A stretch of 52,985 bases of DNA from a virus (IMGVR_UViG_3300036790_000826:1-52985); one strand, 5' to 3'. Positions 32,493-41,095 are shown, counted from the stretch's first letter. Translations and numbers: made by a program. The notes: a model not told the origin generated them from the letters alone.

Positions 32493-33431
32493 ATGTCACA
32501 ACTCGGAGCAATCACCGCAGACCCAATGCTGCGGAACTTCGCGCAGGGGGCGGCCCAGTCCGCCACCCGCGCCATCGCGAACTTCCTCGCGCCAACGGTC
32601 CCTGTCCCGACCCTCATCGGCCGGTACAAGGAGTACACCGCCAAGAACCGCTTCAAGGTCCCGAACACCCGGCGCGCGCCGGGCGGCAGGGCCACCCGGA
32701 TCGGTTTCACCGCGGACGACAAGTCCTACGACTGCTCGCCGCACGCCCTCGACTTCCCGATCGACGATCTGGAAAAGATCGAGGCGGCGCAGCTGATGAT
32801 GATCGCGCAATATGGCGCGACGCTCATCGCCGACGTGGCGACGCTCGACCATGAGATCAACGTGGTCGACACGGCGCTCGCGGCGCTCGGTGCCGGCACG
32901 AACGTCGACTTCACCAACGCCGGGACCGACCCGGTCGCGGTCCTGGACGGCTACATCCGCGCGATGATGCTGGCCTCGAAGAACGGCGCGCCGATCAAGG
33001 TGCTGGTCGGAGCCGGCGCTTGGCTGGACATCAAGAACAACGCGAACTTCGTCAAGAGGTTCATCGTGGGCAACGGTCGCGGCGGCGGCGCTGTCGGCCT
33101 CGCGAGCCCGCAGATCGAGGACCTCTCGTCGCTGCTCTTTGGCGCCCCCGCGTGCCAGATGGCGACGCTCGTCCAGGACACGGCCGCCGAGGGCCTGGCG
33201 GAGAACATGAGCTTCGTCCTGGACAAGGACGTCATCGTGTTCGCGAGCCAGGACACCCCCACGACGCTCGATCCGTCGTTCATGAAGACATTCCGGCTCG
33301 CGGGCCAGTGGATGGTCCCCGGCTCCTACATCCCCGAGGACGGCCGCGGGGAGGTCCTGAAGATGGATTGGTCCGAGGACATCCGGGTCACGAACGCGCC
33401 CGCCGCGGTTCGCCTGCATCAGAACGTCTGA
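32493..33431 (+). CDS. Major capsid protein (Mu gpT-like)
   Basis: A 312-residue protein, of the usual size for gpT (305). A helical N-terminus is followed by an RVKVPNTRRAP-like loop, a DKSYDCSPHALDFPI strand, then a long spine helix (EAAQLMMIAQYGATLIADVA) and a P-domain with GQWMVPGSY near the end. The fold expected is HK97. A strong hairpin follows the gene (33451-33478). Confidence 0.8.
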   Translation: MSQLGAITADPMLRNFAQGAAQSATRAIANFLAPTVPVPTLIGRYKEYTAKNRFKVPNTRRAPGGRATRIGFTADDKSYDCSPHALDFPIDDLEKIEAAQLMMIAQYGATLIADVATLDHEINVVDTALAALGAGTNVDFTNAGTDPVAVLDGYIRAMMLASKNGAPIKVLVGAGAWLDIKNNANFVKRFIVGNGRGGGAVGLASPQIEDLSSLLFGAPACQMATLVQDTAAEGLAENMSFVLDKDVIVFASQDTPTTLDPSFMKTFRLAGQWMVPGSYIPEDGRGEVLKMDWSEDIRVTNAPAAVRLHQNV

Positions 33432-33450
33432 TCCGCCTAGGAAGTTCTTC

Positions 33451-33478
33451 GAGCGCCGGCCGATGGCGGCCGGCGCTC
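33451..33478 (+). terminator. Hairpin after the capsid gene
   Basis: GAGCGCCGGCC pairs perfectly with GGCCGGCGCTC around GATGGC: an 11-bp stem with a 6-base loop. No T-run follows, so it may act as partial terminator or as an mRNA-stabilising 3' structure that raises capsid expression over downstream genes. Confidence 0.6.
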
Positions 33479-33497
33479 CATAGAGCAGCCAAGCCAT

Positions 33498-33956
33498 ATG
33501 TCCAACTGGGTCACAGTCACCACCGACAACCTGAACGCCTCCAGCGTCTCGGGGAAGGTCGCGATCATTCGGCAGATCGCGACTAACAAGGGCATGCCCG
33601 ATCCGGCGCCGGCCGCGATTGCCACGATCACGGGCGAGCTGCGCGCCGTGGTGGGCTTCTCGGGCAAGTACGCTCTCGATACGGTCCTCACCGCTATCCC
33701 GGGCGGCCTCCTCGACTTCGCAGTAAAGAAGATCGTCCGTGATATGTCGAAGACGGTCGGGATCCAGCTGACCGAGGACGAGCGGACCGACGAGAAGGTC
33801 TACGAGGCGCGGGTGGACAAGATCCGGCTCGGCGACTGGCCGATCGATCTGCCTGACAACGCTCTCATCATCGCGCCCGTCCAGGCGTCGACTGTCGTTC
33901 CGAGCATCGGGCGTCGCCGCCGTCGCTTCACACATCGGCACGAGGAGGGATCGTAA
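33498..33956 (+). CDS. Mu gp36-like head-tail connector protein
   Basis: A 152-residue protein. Helical N-terminus, an internal hydrophobic stretch (TVLTAIPGGLLDFAVKKIV) and a long tail ending in a cluster of Arg. Size and place after the capsid agree with gp36/DUF1320-type head completion proteins. The evidence is positional more than motif-based. Confidence 0.6.
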   Translation: MSNWVTVTTDNLNASSVSGKVAIIRQIATNKGMPDPAPAAIATITGELRAVVGFSGKYALDTVLTAIPGGLLDFAVKKIVRDMSKTVGIQLTEDERTDEKVYEARVDKIRLGDWPIDLPDNALIIAPVQASTVVPSIGRRRRRFTHRHEEGS

Positions 33957-33959
33957 GCC

Positions 33960-34790
33960 ATGTTCGACCAACCTGAAGACGCTCACCTTCCGCCGGCGCG
34001 GCCTGTCATTAGCTGGCCGGGCGGCAAGGGCCGCATGCTGAAGCATCTTCTGCCGCTCATCCCGGCCCACACCTGCTACGTCGAGCCGTTCTTTGGCGGC
34101 GGGGCGCTCTTCTTTGCGAAACCCCAGAGCCACCATGAGGTGATCAACGACATCAACAACGACCTGGTGTCGTTCATGCGGAATGCCCGGCTTCACCTGG
34201 ACGCTCTTCTCGACGAGACGGACCTGGTCCTCAACTCGCGCAAGGAATTTGAGGACTACCTGGAGCAGGCCGGCCTCACTGAGATCCAGCGCGCGGCCCG
34301 CTGGTTCCTCAGAAATCGCCTGAGCTTCGGCGGCATGGGTCGCACCTTCGCCGTGACGCGCACGCACTCGCTCACATCCAGGGCGCAGCGCATCATCGCG
34401 ATCCGCTCGCTTTCGCGTCGCCTGGATCGCACAACGGTCGAGAACCGGGACTGGGCGAAGATCGTCGACCTCTACGACTTCGACGAGGCGTTCTTCTTCT
34501 TCGATCCGCCCTACCTGGACGGCGCCGGCGCGGCCTACGAGGGCTGGAGCGAGCTGGAACTCACGCGCTTCTGTCAGCGGATCCAGAAGCTCAAGGGCGC
34601 CTGGCTCGTAACATTCCAAGACTGCGAGCAGGTCCGCGACCTCCTGCCCGGTTACACGACCAAGGCCGTCGTGCGCGCGAACGGCATCGGCAACAACGGC
34701 CGCGTCAGGAGCGGCCGCGTTTACCGCGAGGTCATCATTTCGAGCGCCCGCGCGGCGGCCGGCCGCCAGCGAAAGGGGATGAGCGCATGA
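33960..34790 (+). CDS. DNA adenine methyltransferase, D12 class (Dam-like)
   Basis: A 276-residue protein with all D12-class landmarks: WPGGKGRM (19-26), the SAM-binding EPFFGGGALFF (42-52), NDINNDLV, and the catalytic DPPY (182-185). It would methylate adenines (GATC or similar) in phage DNA, guarding it from host restriction. The gene lies between head genes and overlaps the next by 4 bp, so it is expressed late, just when new genomes are packaged. Confidence 0.85.
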   Translation: MFDQPEDAHLPPARPVISWPGGKGRMLKHLLPLIPAHTCYVEPFFGGGALFFAKPQSHHEVINDINNDLVSFMRNARLHLDALLDETDLVLNSRKEFEDYLEQAGLTEIQRAARWFLRNRLSFGGMGRTFAVTRTHSLTSRAQRIIAIRSLSRRLDRTTVENRDWAKIVDLYDFDEAFFFFDPPYLDGAGAAYEGWSELELTRFCQRIQKLKGAWLVTFQDCEQVRDLLPGYTTKAVVRANGIGNNGRVRSGRVYREVIISSARAAAGRQRKGMSA

Positions 34791-36049
34791 TCTTCACGTC
34801 GCCCATGCCCTTCGGGGCCGCCGTGCAGCGCCTCGAGTCCAAGACACCGATCGCCGCGGATCTCTCGTCCGCCGAGTGGTCGCAGATGCAGCTCGGCATT
34901 CTTGACCGCTCCTTTTTCTCATCGCGGGTCAACGATATCCGGACCGTCGCCGAGATGCAGTCGCGTATCTCGGACGCGCTCACCCTCGTGCGCCGGGACG
35001 GGGGTGCATTCATGGACCGGAGCCGGTTCATCGCCGACATGCGCTCCTACCTGGGCGCCGCGTCTGGCGACAGCGGGGAAATCACCGACCTCACGAGCGC
35101 AGGCCGCCTTGGCCTCATCTACGACTTCAACGTCGAGGACGCCATGGAGTACGGTCGCTGGATGGCGCGCCAGGATCCCGACATCCTGGACGCCTTCCCC
35201 TGCAACGAGCTTGTGCGGATTGAACACCGCGAGGTTCCGCGCGGATACCGGCGCGGCGCCAAGGGGCGCCTCGTCGAGGTGCCGGACGAAAGCTGGCCCT
35301 CTCGGTGGGCCGCAGCCGGCGGGCAGTTTGTCGGCGGCCGCATGATCGCCGCGAAGGACGATCCGATATGGACGAAGATCTCGCGCTTCGGGCGCCCCTG
35401 GCCGCCGTTCGATTTCAATTCAGGGATGGGACTGGCGGACATCAGCCGCAAGGAGGCAGAGCAGCTCGGCGTCATAGATCCCGACGCTCCGGCGCCCAAG
35501 CCCCAGCACCTGGACTTCAACCACAACCTCCAGTCGTCAATACCCGATGCGACTCCCGAAGTGCTCTCGCAGCTGGAAAAGGTGTTCGGCGACCAAATCC
35601 AGGCAGACCGGGATGGCAAGGTCGTCTGGCAAGGCCAGCGCCTGGCCCGCCTCTATTCGGCCGCGCTTGCCGATTCCTCGGTCAAATGGTCGCTCAACCT
35701 GGGCGAGGCGACTCCTGAAGCGATCGCCGCGGCGAGCGACCTCGGCGTGGACCTTGAGGGAGCGAGCCTCGTCATCGAGGCCGACGAGATCCGGCATGCG
35801 GAAAATCGTCACGGCGCGGGCAATGAGAGCCGTTCGGACCAGCGCCCGCTGACGAGCCTCGACTTCCAGCTCGTCCCCCACGTCTGGCGGAATCCGGACA
35901 GCGTCGAGCTGGGGGACAAGGACGGGACGCTCGTCTTTTCAAAGTCGCTCCTGGGCGAAGCTGCCATTGTCACCTACGACCGCCAGGGCAAGTCGGGCAA
36001 GTGGGGTTTCCTCACGATGTACGTTAAAACGAAAGGAGGGACGCTGTGA
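34787..36049 (+). CDS. Mu F-like head morphogenesis protein with C-terminal PBECR-like nuclease domain
   Basis: A 420-residue protein in two parts. Residues 1-245 are a Mu gpF/SPP1 gp7-like minor head domain (FNVEDAMEYGRWMARQDPD, then ELVRIEHREVPRGYR and PWPPFDFNSGMGLADISRKE). Residues 325-418 match the PBECR pattern (phage barnase-EndoU-ColicinE5/RelE-like nuclease): His337 and His342 in EIRHAENRHG, LTSLDFQLVPHVWRNPD, and the ending FLTMYVKTKGG. Such fusions are thought to be RNases carried in the virion and delivered with DNA. The domain seems complete; catalysis is not proven. Confidence 0.8.
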   Translation: MIFTSPMPFGAAVQRLESKTPIAADLSSAEWSQMQLGILDRSFFSSRVNDIRTVAEMQSRISDALTLVRRDGGAFMDRSRFIADMRSYLGAASGDSGEITDLTSAGRLGLIYDFNVEDAMEYGRWMARQDPDILDAFPCNELVRIEHREVPRGYRRGAKGRLVEVPDESWPSRWAAAGGQFVGGRMIAAKDDPIWTKISRFGRPWPPFDFNSGMGLADISRKEAEQLGVIDPDAPAPKPQHLDFNHNLQSSIPDATPEVLSQLEKVFGDQIQADRDGKVVWQGQRLARLYSAALADSSVKWSLNLGEATPEAIAAASDLGVDLEGASLVIEADEIRHAENRHGAGNESRSDQRPLTSLDFQLVPHVWRNPDSVELGDKDGTLVFSKSLLGEAAIVTYDRQGKSGKWGFLTMYVKTKGGTL

Positions 36050-36177
36050 TGCGTCCCTCCTTCGCCGCCGGTTGCCTCGATGGCGCCTTTTACAGCTGCC
36101 CCCTGGCGGAACGGCCGAACCGTTTCCCGACGCGCAACGGGAAATTGAACGCGCTCAGCGCCGATCGCAAGCCATGA
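36049..36177 (+). CDS. Small ORF between F-like and G-like genes
   Basis: A 42-residue ORF that starts in the last base of the upstream stop (TGATG) and overlaps the next start (ATGA). It begins MRPSFAAGCLDGAFYSC. A GAAAGGAGGG ribosome-binding site lies 9 bases before it. The good RBS and perfect packing argue for translation, at least as a coupling leader for the next gene. Confidence 0.45.
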   Translation: MRPSFAAGCLDGAFYSCPLAERPNRFPTRNGKLNALSADRKP

Positions 36178-36809
36178 GCGCAATCATCACACTGGGCCGG
36201 GATGAGGCGACCCGCGACCTGGCGGTCCTCTACAGCGGCCTTGGGACCCCCGAGGCGCGGGTGGCGCTGATGAATGTTGTGGGCGTCCGGGCCGACAAGG
36301 AGCTGCGGGCTTGGTGGACTCGGCGGGACGCCAATTCGCCGAACAAGCATGGCTGGACCCCGCGGCAGCACTTCTGGGCCCGAATCGTCAAGGCGACCGC
36401 CTTCGACCCGAGCAAGACGACGGAGGCTACGGCGACGGTCGTCGTGTCGGAGCCGGCGCTCTCGGCCAAGATATATGGCGCCACAATCAAGCCCACGGGT
36501 GCCGTCAGCCCTAAGACAGGGCGGCCGACCCAGAATATATCTATCCCGATGGTGGGTGCGGCATACGGATTGTGGCCCCGGGGCAATCCGACCCCCGGCC
36601 TCTTCTTCATTAAGAAGACTCATGGCAATGGCGGCTTCCTGGTGGCCCGCGACGGCAAGGGGCTCATTTTCTTCTATCGCCTGCTCCCCGAGGTGACCGT
36701 GCCCAAGGATCCCCAGGCGCTTCCGCCCGCGGACCAGCTGGGGGCGGCGCTCGCGGACACGGCCAACGATTTCTTCAGGCGCAACGCATCCGAGGGAGGG
36801 GTGAGCTGA
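36174..36809 (+). CDS. Mu G-like virion morphogenesis/tail completion protein
   Basis: A 211-residue protein from the ATG at 36174. Contains RDANSPNKHGWTPRQHFWAR early, a pattern often seen in gpG-type proteins, and a C-terminal helix (LGAALADTANDFFRRNA). It lies between the F-like gene and the tail terminator. I read it as the neck or tail completion protein. Confidence 0.6.
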   Translation: MSAIITLGRDEATRDLAVLYSGLGTPEARVALMNVVGVRADKELRAWWTRRDANSPNKHGWTPRQHFWARIVKATAFDPSKTTEATATVVVSEPALSAKIYGATIKPTGAVSPKTGRPTQNISIPMVGAAYGLWPRGNPTPGLFFIKKTHGNGGFLVARDGKGLIFFYRLLPEVTVPKDPQALPPADQLGAALADTANDFFRRNASEGGVS

Positions 36810-37273
36810 TGCCGGCGCTGAATCCATTCTTTGCCCTGCAGCGCAGGATCGCCGCGCTCCTGGAGGCGAATGCCTACTTCACTGGCCTCACCGCGACCGG
36901 CCAGATCCTGACGGAGGAGATCGGCGACCTGGAGTTCGTGGTCATGAACAAGCTGCTGCCTCTGTCCTTCGGGGTCGTCGTCACGACGGCCGCAGGCAAG
37001 GCGCGAGAGAACGAGTACGAGGTCCTCATGACCGACGAGGACCTCAACGTCTCGATCATGTGGAATCCGACCACGGATCCCAAACACAAGATGCTCGACG
37101 CAGTAGCGGCCGCGATCGCCGCGCTGCAGAACCAGTTTGTCCAGGAGACGCCTCCTCCCGCGCCGCGGCCTTTCGATTACTTCCGGATCACCGGGCACCA
37201 GAAGCGCCTCGATGGCCCTCCGGGCGTGAACGTCCACGAGATCTACGTCCTAGCCGGCCTGCGCCTCTCCTAA
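36809..37273 (+). CDS. Tail terminator-like protein
   Basis: A 154-residue alpha/beta protein (starts MPALNPFFALQRRIAALLEA), with strand-rich middle (FGVVVTTAAGKARENEYEVL) and end (VNVHEIYVLAGLRL). Size and place before the tube gene fit gpU-like tail terminators. It starts in the overlap TGATG with the upstream stop. Confidence 0.6.
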   Translation: MPALNPFFALQRRIAALLEANAYFTGLTATGQILTEEIGDLEFVVMNKLLPLSFGVVVTTAAGKARENEYEVLMTDEDLNVSIMWNPTTDPKHKMLDAVAAAIAALQNQFVQETPPPAPRPFDYFRITGHQKRLDGPPGVNVHEIYVLAGLRLS

Positions 37274-37311
37274 GTTTCCGTCCAAAACAACCATAACAGT
37301 CGTCTCATAAA

Positions 37312-37854
37312 ATGAACCTCAAGCGCATCGTCACAGGCTCACAGTCCATCTTCTTCCCGGAGGGCGGAGCCTTCACCATACCGGCTGCTGGCATAGCCGG
37401 CGTCGCATCGAAGCCCGGCGCCACGGATCCGGCCTTCCTCGTCCTCGGCGCCATCAAGTGGTCGAAGAATCCGACCCACAAGACCGAGAACTACATGGAG
37501 GCCTCCCCGGGCTCCTACGTGGCGACGGACGAGATCGTCCTCAGCAAGGGCATCACTCTGAAGGGCAAGCTGGAGAAGCAGTCCAACTTCGCCGTCCAGC
37601 TGCAGCAGGCCTGCGCCGCGCTGCCCGTGTCCCCCGCGGCCGGCGGCGTCTTCAACCCGCTCTCCGGGCCGCCCGTCGTGCGCGGCTGGCTGCATGTCCA
37701 GGAGTACGACCAGAACGACACCCTGGTGAACACGGTGGACTACTGGGTCGCCATGAAGGCGAGCGGCGACACCAACAACGACGACAAGGCCACGGAGACG
37801 CCGATCGAGGCCGTGGTGCTCTTCTCGACGCTCAACGTCGGCACCCTGGCCTAA
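37312..37854 (+). CDS. Major tail tube protein
   Basis: A 180-residue beta-rich protein (FLVLGAIKWSKNPTHKTENY, then EIVLSKGITLKGKLEKQSNF and ALFSTLNVGTL-like end). Acidic and Gly/Ala-rich, of the size usual for siphovirus tube proteins. It is followed by a strong hairpin at 37873, as the capsid gene is. There is no sheath or baseplate gene in this phage, so the tail is non-contractile. Confidence 0.7.
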   Translation: MNLKRIVTGSQSIFFPEGGAFTIPAAGIAGVASKPGATDPAFLVLGAIKWSKNPTHKTENYMEASPGSYVATDEIVLSKGITLKGKLEKQSNFAVQLQQACAALPVSPAAGGVFNPLSGPPVVRGWLHVQEYDQNDTLVNTVDYWVAMKASGDTNNDDKATETPIEAVVLFSTLNVGTLA

Positions 37855-37872
37855 GCCAACCCAACGCTAGCA

Positions 37873-37907
37873 GCCGGAAGGGGCGACTTCGCCCAGCCCC
37901 TTCCGGC
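37873..37907 (+). terminator. Hairpin after the tail tube gene
   Basis: GCCGGAAGGGGC (37873-37884) pairs perfectly with GCCCCTTCCGGC (37896-37907): a 12-bp stem with an 11-base loop. No T-run follows. Like the hairpin after the capsid gene, it probably partly terminates or stabilises the message of an abundant structural protein. Confidence 0.6.
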
Positions 37908-37921
37908 CGCTGCCATCACAC

Positions 37922-38353
37922 ATGAGTTTCACACGCACCACGACCGCTCCGGGCGTCATCGACGACATCTCGCCGGGCACGCCCACGGACGCAGCGCCGG
38001 GGCAAGTCGCCCCGGCAGCCCGCAGCAACACCGCGCCCGCCGACAGGACAGGCGCAGCCAGAACCGCGACGCCCCCCGTGTCCTTCGACATGCTGGACGG
38101 CACCGCCCAGCCCCTTCCCAACATGCCATCCGTATTCCAACCCGCATTCAACGGCCTCACCGGAGGCGGCAACAGCCTCTCCACCCTCACCGCAAGCGCA
38201 GCCGACATCGGCAAATTCATCCAGGGAAAGGACGGCGCCCAGATGAGGAGCTACGAAGTCTGCGCCGGCGCCGACGCGACGGCCGCTCCCGGCATCATTC
38301 GCCCGGCGAACTTCGACGCCGTCAACAACGCCGTCGTCTTCGTCGAGCGCTAG
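37922..38353 (+). CDS. Hypothetical protein after the tail tube gene
   Basis: A 143-residue protein. The first 95 residues are low-complexity, rich in Pro, Thr and Ala; the last 45 (LSTLTASAADIGKFIQGKDG, later AVVFVER) look folded. It could be an attachment stem linking to the fibre-like protein that follows. Function unknown. Confidence 0.5.
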   Translation: MSFTRTTTAPGVIDDISPGTPTDAAPGQVAPAARSNTAPADRTGAARTATPPVSFDMLDGTAQPLPNMPSVFQPAFNGLTGGGNSLSTLTASAADIGKFIQGKDGAQMRSYEVCAGADATAAPGIIRPANFDAVNNAVVFVER

Positions 38354-38380
38354 ACGCCCAACCCAATAGGAAATCCAACC

Positions 38381-40144
38381 ATGAATCGCTTCCTCCTTCT
38401 CTGCGCCCTCGCGGCCGCGGCCCTTGCGCCGGCGGCCCTGGCAACCAACACGGGCTCCGAGCCCTTCTATATATCGTCCGATGGGAACGACGTCGCCCTG
38501 GAGAACCTGGTCTTCGACAGCGGCACGTCGATCAGCGGCACCGGCACGTTCGATTTCAGCGCCGGCACGCTGATCATGTCGGCGAACACGAATATCCCGG
38601 CGCTCACCATCAGCGGCACGGCCGGCGCCGGCTTCCTGGATCTCACCTCGCAGTCGGCGGTTCCCGCATACCTCTCGGGCAGCATCCGGCTCTATTCCGA
38701 TGCGAGCAACAAGCTCGCCTGGATCGGAGCTACCGGATTCACGCGCAGCTTCGACGGGTCGATCACGGCGAACCGCGTCTATACGCTGCCTGACGTATCG
38801 GGCACCCTCATCACGAGCGGCAACCTTTCCAGCATCACGACCGTGGGGACCCTCACGTCCGGCGTCTGGAACGGCACGGCGATCGCGAATGCCTACCTGG
38901 CTAACTCCTCGGTCTCGATCGCGGGCAACTCGGTCGCCCTGGGCGCGTCCCTTTCGCTGGATACCCTGACGGGTGTCTCCACGAATGGATTCCTGGAGAG
39001 GACGGGCGCCAACGCGCTCACTTCCCTTGGGTCGACGGGCGCCGGCAGTGTGGTGCTTTCGACGTCCCCGACGTTGCTGACATCGCTCCTGGTTACGCAG
39101 ACCGGGTCCGGACCTTCTTCGGCCCAGCTGAGCGCCAGCGTCAACGCGCCCGCCGTCTCCTACACCTCGAACACGACGGGCGGCTTTCACTACGCCCAGG
39201 TGAATTCGAACGGGACACTTGTCTTGCAGATCTTCGACAGCGGCCTTGCAGCGATCTCCGCCAGCTCAACTGGGGGCCTCGCGGTCGGGGGCGGACTCAA
39301 CGTCTCAGGGACGACGGCCGCTACCAGCACGTCCTCGGGCGCGATCGTGGACGTCGGCGGCCTCGGGGTCGCGGGAGCCGTCTACGCGGGCTCCCTGAAC
39401 ACGACGACCATCGGGTCAATAAGCTCGGCCGTGCTTACCATCACAGGAGGGACTAGCAACTCCACCATCACGCTCAACGGCACGAGCACCTCTCCGGAGA
39501 ATAGCTACGCCGCGCCGTCCAGCGCCACGACCTCGCAGGTGGGTCATGCTTTTACCTTTGCAAGCACGTCGAGCGGCGGCGGCACGGCGGTCGGCGCGCG
39601 TATTGTCGACACGGTGAACCAGAGCGGCAGCTCTGGCTTCGTCGACCTGTTTATCAACCGAACGCAAACCGCGACGGGGTCGGCTGCGGAAGCCCTCGCT
39701 CAATTCAGCGTCGGGTCGACAGCCTGGTATACCTTCAACATAGGCAACGCGGCCACCACGGGGGACTTCAATGGATCCTCGGGCACGGCCGTGGCGGCCG
39801 ACTTCGAGCCCAACTTCTCTGGCGAGACTAGCTCGGCCGGATGGACGGCGCTAAAGGTCAATGCGACCGACGGCAGCGGAAGCGGAACGAAGACGCTCAT
39901 CCAGGGGCTCCTCGGCGGATCCTCGGTCTTCAGCGTCCTAAGCAACGGCAACCTCTCCGCGACCGGCACGGTCGGCTCGGGCGGAGCGGTCCTCGCCGCC
40001 ACGGCTCCGACTCACGGCGCCGGAACCTGGGGACTCGGCACCATCAGGACGGGGTCCGGCCTCGCCGTTTCCACCTCCAACGGTCTTGAGCTCTCCGTCG
40101 GAGGAGTCGTCTACGACGTCGCTCTCCTCACATCCACTCCATGA
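38381..40144 (+). CDS. Fibre/adhesin-like protein with Sec signal peptide
   Basis: A 587-residue protein. The N-terminus is a classic signal peptide (MNRFLLLCALAAAALAP, cleavage near ALA-TN at about residue 21). The mature protein is built of Ser/Thr/Gly/Asn-rich beta repeats (GTSISGTGTFDFSAGTL, TLPDVSGTLITSGNLSSITT), as in phage tail fibres and autotransporter-like stalks; the phrase TSGVWNGTAIANAYLANSS also recurs in fibre-like proteins from environmental phages. A virion protein should not need export, so it may be displayed by the host cell, or the signal may be inherited. Overlaps the next gene by 4 bp. Confidence 0.6.
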   Translation: MNRFLLLCALAAAALAPAALATNTGSEPFYISSDGNDVALENLVFDSGTSISGTGTFDFSAGTLIMSANTNIPALTISGTAGAGFLDLTSQSAVPAYLSGSIRLYSDASNKLAWIGATGFTRSFDGSITANRVYTLPDVSGTLITSGNLSSITTVGTLTSGVWNGTAIANAYLANSSVSIAGNSVALGASLSLDTLTGVSTNGFLERTGANALTSLGSTGAGSVVLSTSPTLLTSLLVTQTGSGPSSAQLSASVNAPAVSYTSNTTGGFHYAQVNSNGTLVLQIFDSGLAAISASSTGGLAVGGGLNVSGTTAATSTSSGAIVDVGGLGVAGAVYAGSLNTTTIGSISSAVLTITGGTSNSTITLNGTSTSPENSYAAPSSATTSQVGHAFTFASTSSGGGTAVGARIVDTVNQSGSSGFVDLFINRTQTATGSAAEALAQFSVGSTAWYTFNIGNAATTGDFNGSSGTAVAADFEPNFSGETSSAGWTALKVNATDGSGSGTKTLIQGLLGGSSVFSVLSNGNLSATGTVGSGGAVLAATAPTHGAGTWGLGTIRTGSGLAVSTSNGLELSVGGVVYDVALLTSTP

Positions 40145-40551
40145 AGGCTAAAATCACAATCCTCGCGATTGCCCTTGCGGCGGTCGCTTTCGCCCAGACG
40201 CTCACGCCCACCCCGACGCCAACCGCAACGCCGACCCCGGTGATCGTGCAGTCGCCGGAATATCCCTGGCGCCTGCAGGTGGACTTCACCTACGTGGACG
40301 GCGCGCTCACCGCCGCTCCGATCACGCAGTTCTACCAGAGCGACATCACCCAGGGCTCGGACGTCATCGCGCAGCCGCCCAGCGTGCCGCCCAGCCTCAC
40401 TGTGGACCTGGTGGCGAACGGCTCAAAGACGGTCACGATCGGCGGCACCACCTATACCTATGCGCAGGTGATTGCCATGATGACGGCGATCTTCGCCCAG
40501 GAAAGAGCCGCGCAGCTGGCCCCGACGCCCACTCCGACGCCGACGCCCTAG
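40141..40551 (+). CDS. Exported protein with Pro-Thr repeats at both ends
   Basis: A 136-residue protein. Signal peptide (ITILAIALAAVAFAQ), followed by a TPTPTPTATPTP stretch, a short folded domain (residues 38-125, with YPWRLQVDFTYVDGALT) and a second PTPTPTPTP tail. It overlaps the fibre-like gene and so is likely its partner. It should be periplasmic or surface-located. Confidence 0.55.
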   Translation: MKAKITILAIALAAVAFAQTLTPTPTPTATPTPVIVQSPEYPWRLQVDFTYVDGALTAAPITQFYQSDITQGSDVIAQPPSVPPSLTVDLVANGSKTVTIGGTTYTYAQVIAMMTAIFAQERAAQLAPTPTPTPTP

Positions 40552-40562
40552 CGGCCGATTCC

Positions 40563-41033
40563 ATGACGCGCCAGGACATCGAGAACCTGCTCACCGACAA
40601 GGAGAGCTCCCTCGGCCAGCAAGTTCCCTTGCTGGAGAACCTCGCGCGCTTTGGCGGCCTCATCTATGCCAAGCCCGAATGGGCCTGGATCGTGGGGCCG
40701 TTCCGCGAGCTCGTGAGGGCCCGGCTCTGGTCGGATGGCCTCGATACCTGGCTCGTCAAGTGGGAGTGCCGCGACTTCGCCAGGGCGTTCGCCTGCTACG
40801 CCCAGGAGTGCAACGCCCTGACGCCCGGCGCCCCCAAGGGCAGCGACGCCCTGGCCGTTGGCGAATTCTGGTTCATCCCGGATGCCTCGCGGGGTCTCGC
40901 TCCCGCAGGCACCGGGCACGCAATCAACATCTGCATCACCGAGAAAGGGGTGCAGTTCATCGACCCTCAAAACTTCACCGAATGGATACCATCCTTAGAC
41001 GAATTGGCTTCGTGCTTATTTCTGCGGTTCTGA
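40563..41033 (+). CDS. Transglutaminase-like cysteine protease fold protein
   Basis: A 156-residue protein. A possible Cys-His-Asp triad in transglutaminase order is visible: Cys69 in KWECRDFARAFACYAQEC, His119 in GTGHAINICITE, Asp134 in VQFIDPQN. The first Cys starts a helix, as in the fold. No signal peptide. Many phages carry proteins of this type near tail or lysis genes; they may cleave peptidoglycan cross-links or proteins. The 3' end overlaps a small lipoprotein gene in another frame. Confidence 0.55.
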   Translation: MTRQDIENLLTDKESSLGQQVPLLENLARFGGLIYAKPEWAWIVGPFRELVRARLWSDGLDTWLVKWECRDFARAFACYAQECNALTPGAPKGSDALAVGEFWFIPDASRGLAPAGTGHAINICITEKGVQFIDPQNFTEWIPSLDELASCLFLRF

Positions 41034-41095
41034 TCGGCGCCAGCGGGTGCGCGACGACCTCCACGAAGCTGCCCCCCGTGCAGTACGCACCCTGA
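40982..41095 (+). CDS. Small lipoprotein, Rz1-like, overlapping the upstream gene
   Basis: A 37-residue ORF in another frame that begins inside the previous gene and overlaps it by 52 bp. It has a full lipoprotein signal (FVLISAVLIGASGC, Cys at about residue 23) and a short mature end with two Pro. Out-of-frame overlap, very short mature part and Pro content are the signature of outer-membrane spanin (Rz1-like) lipoproteins, although the partner here is not a typical inner-membrane spanin. Confidence 0.5.
   Translation: MDTILRRIGFVLISAVLIGASGCATTSTKLPPVQYAP

Noticed and set aside
32496-34619. 707-codon minus-strand frame
   Set aside because: Antisense to capsid, gp36-like and methylase genes, which have recognisable motifs on the plus strand.
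37916-39190. 424-codon minus-strand frame
   Set aside because: Composition is Arg/Gly-rich and mirrors the exported fibre-like gene; no operon context on this strand.
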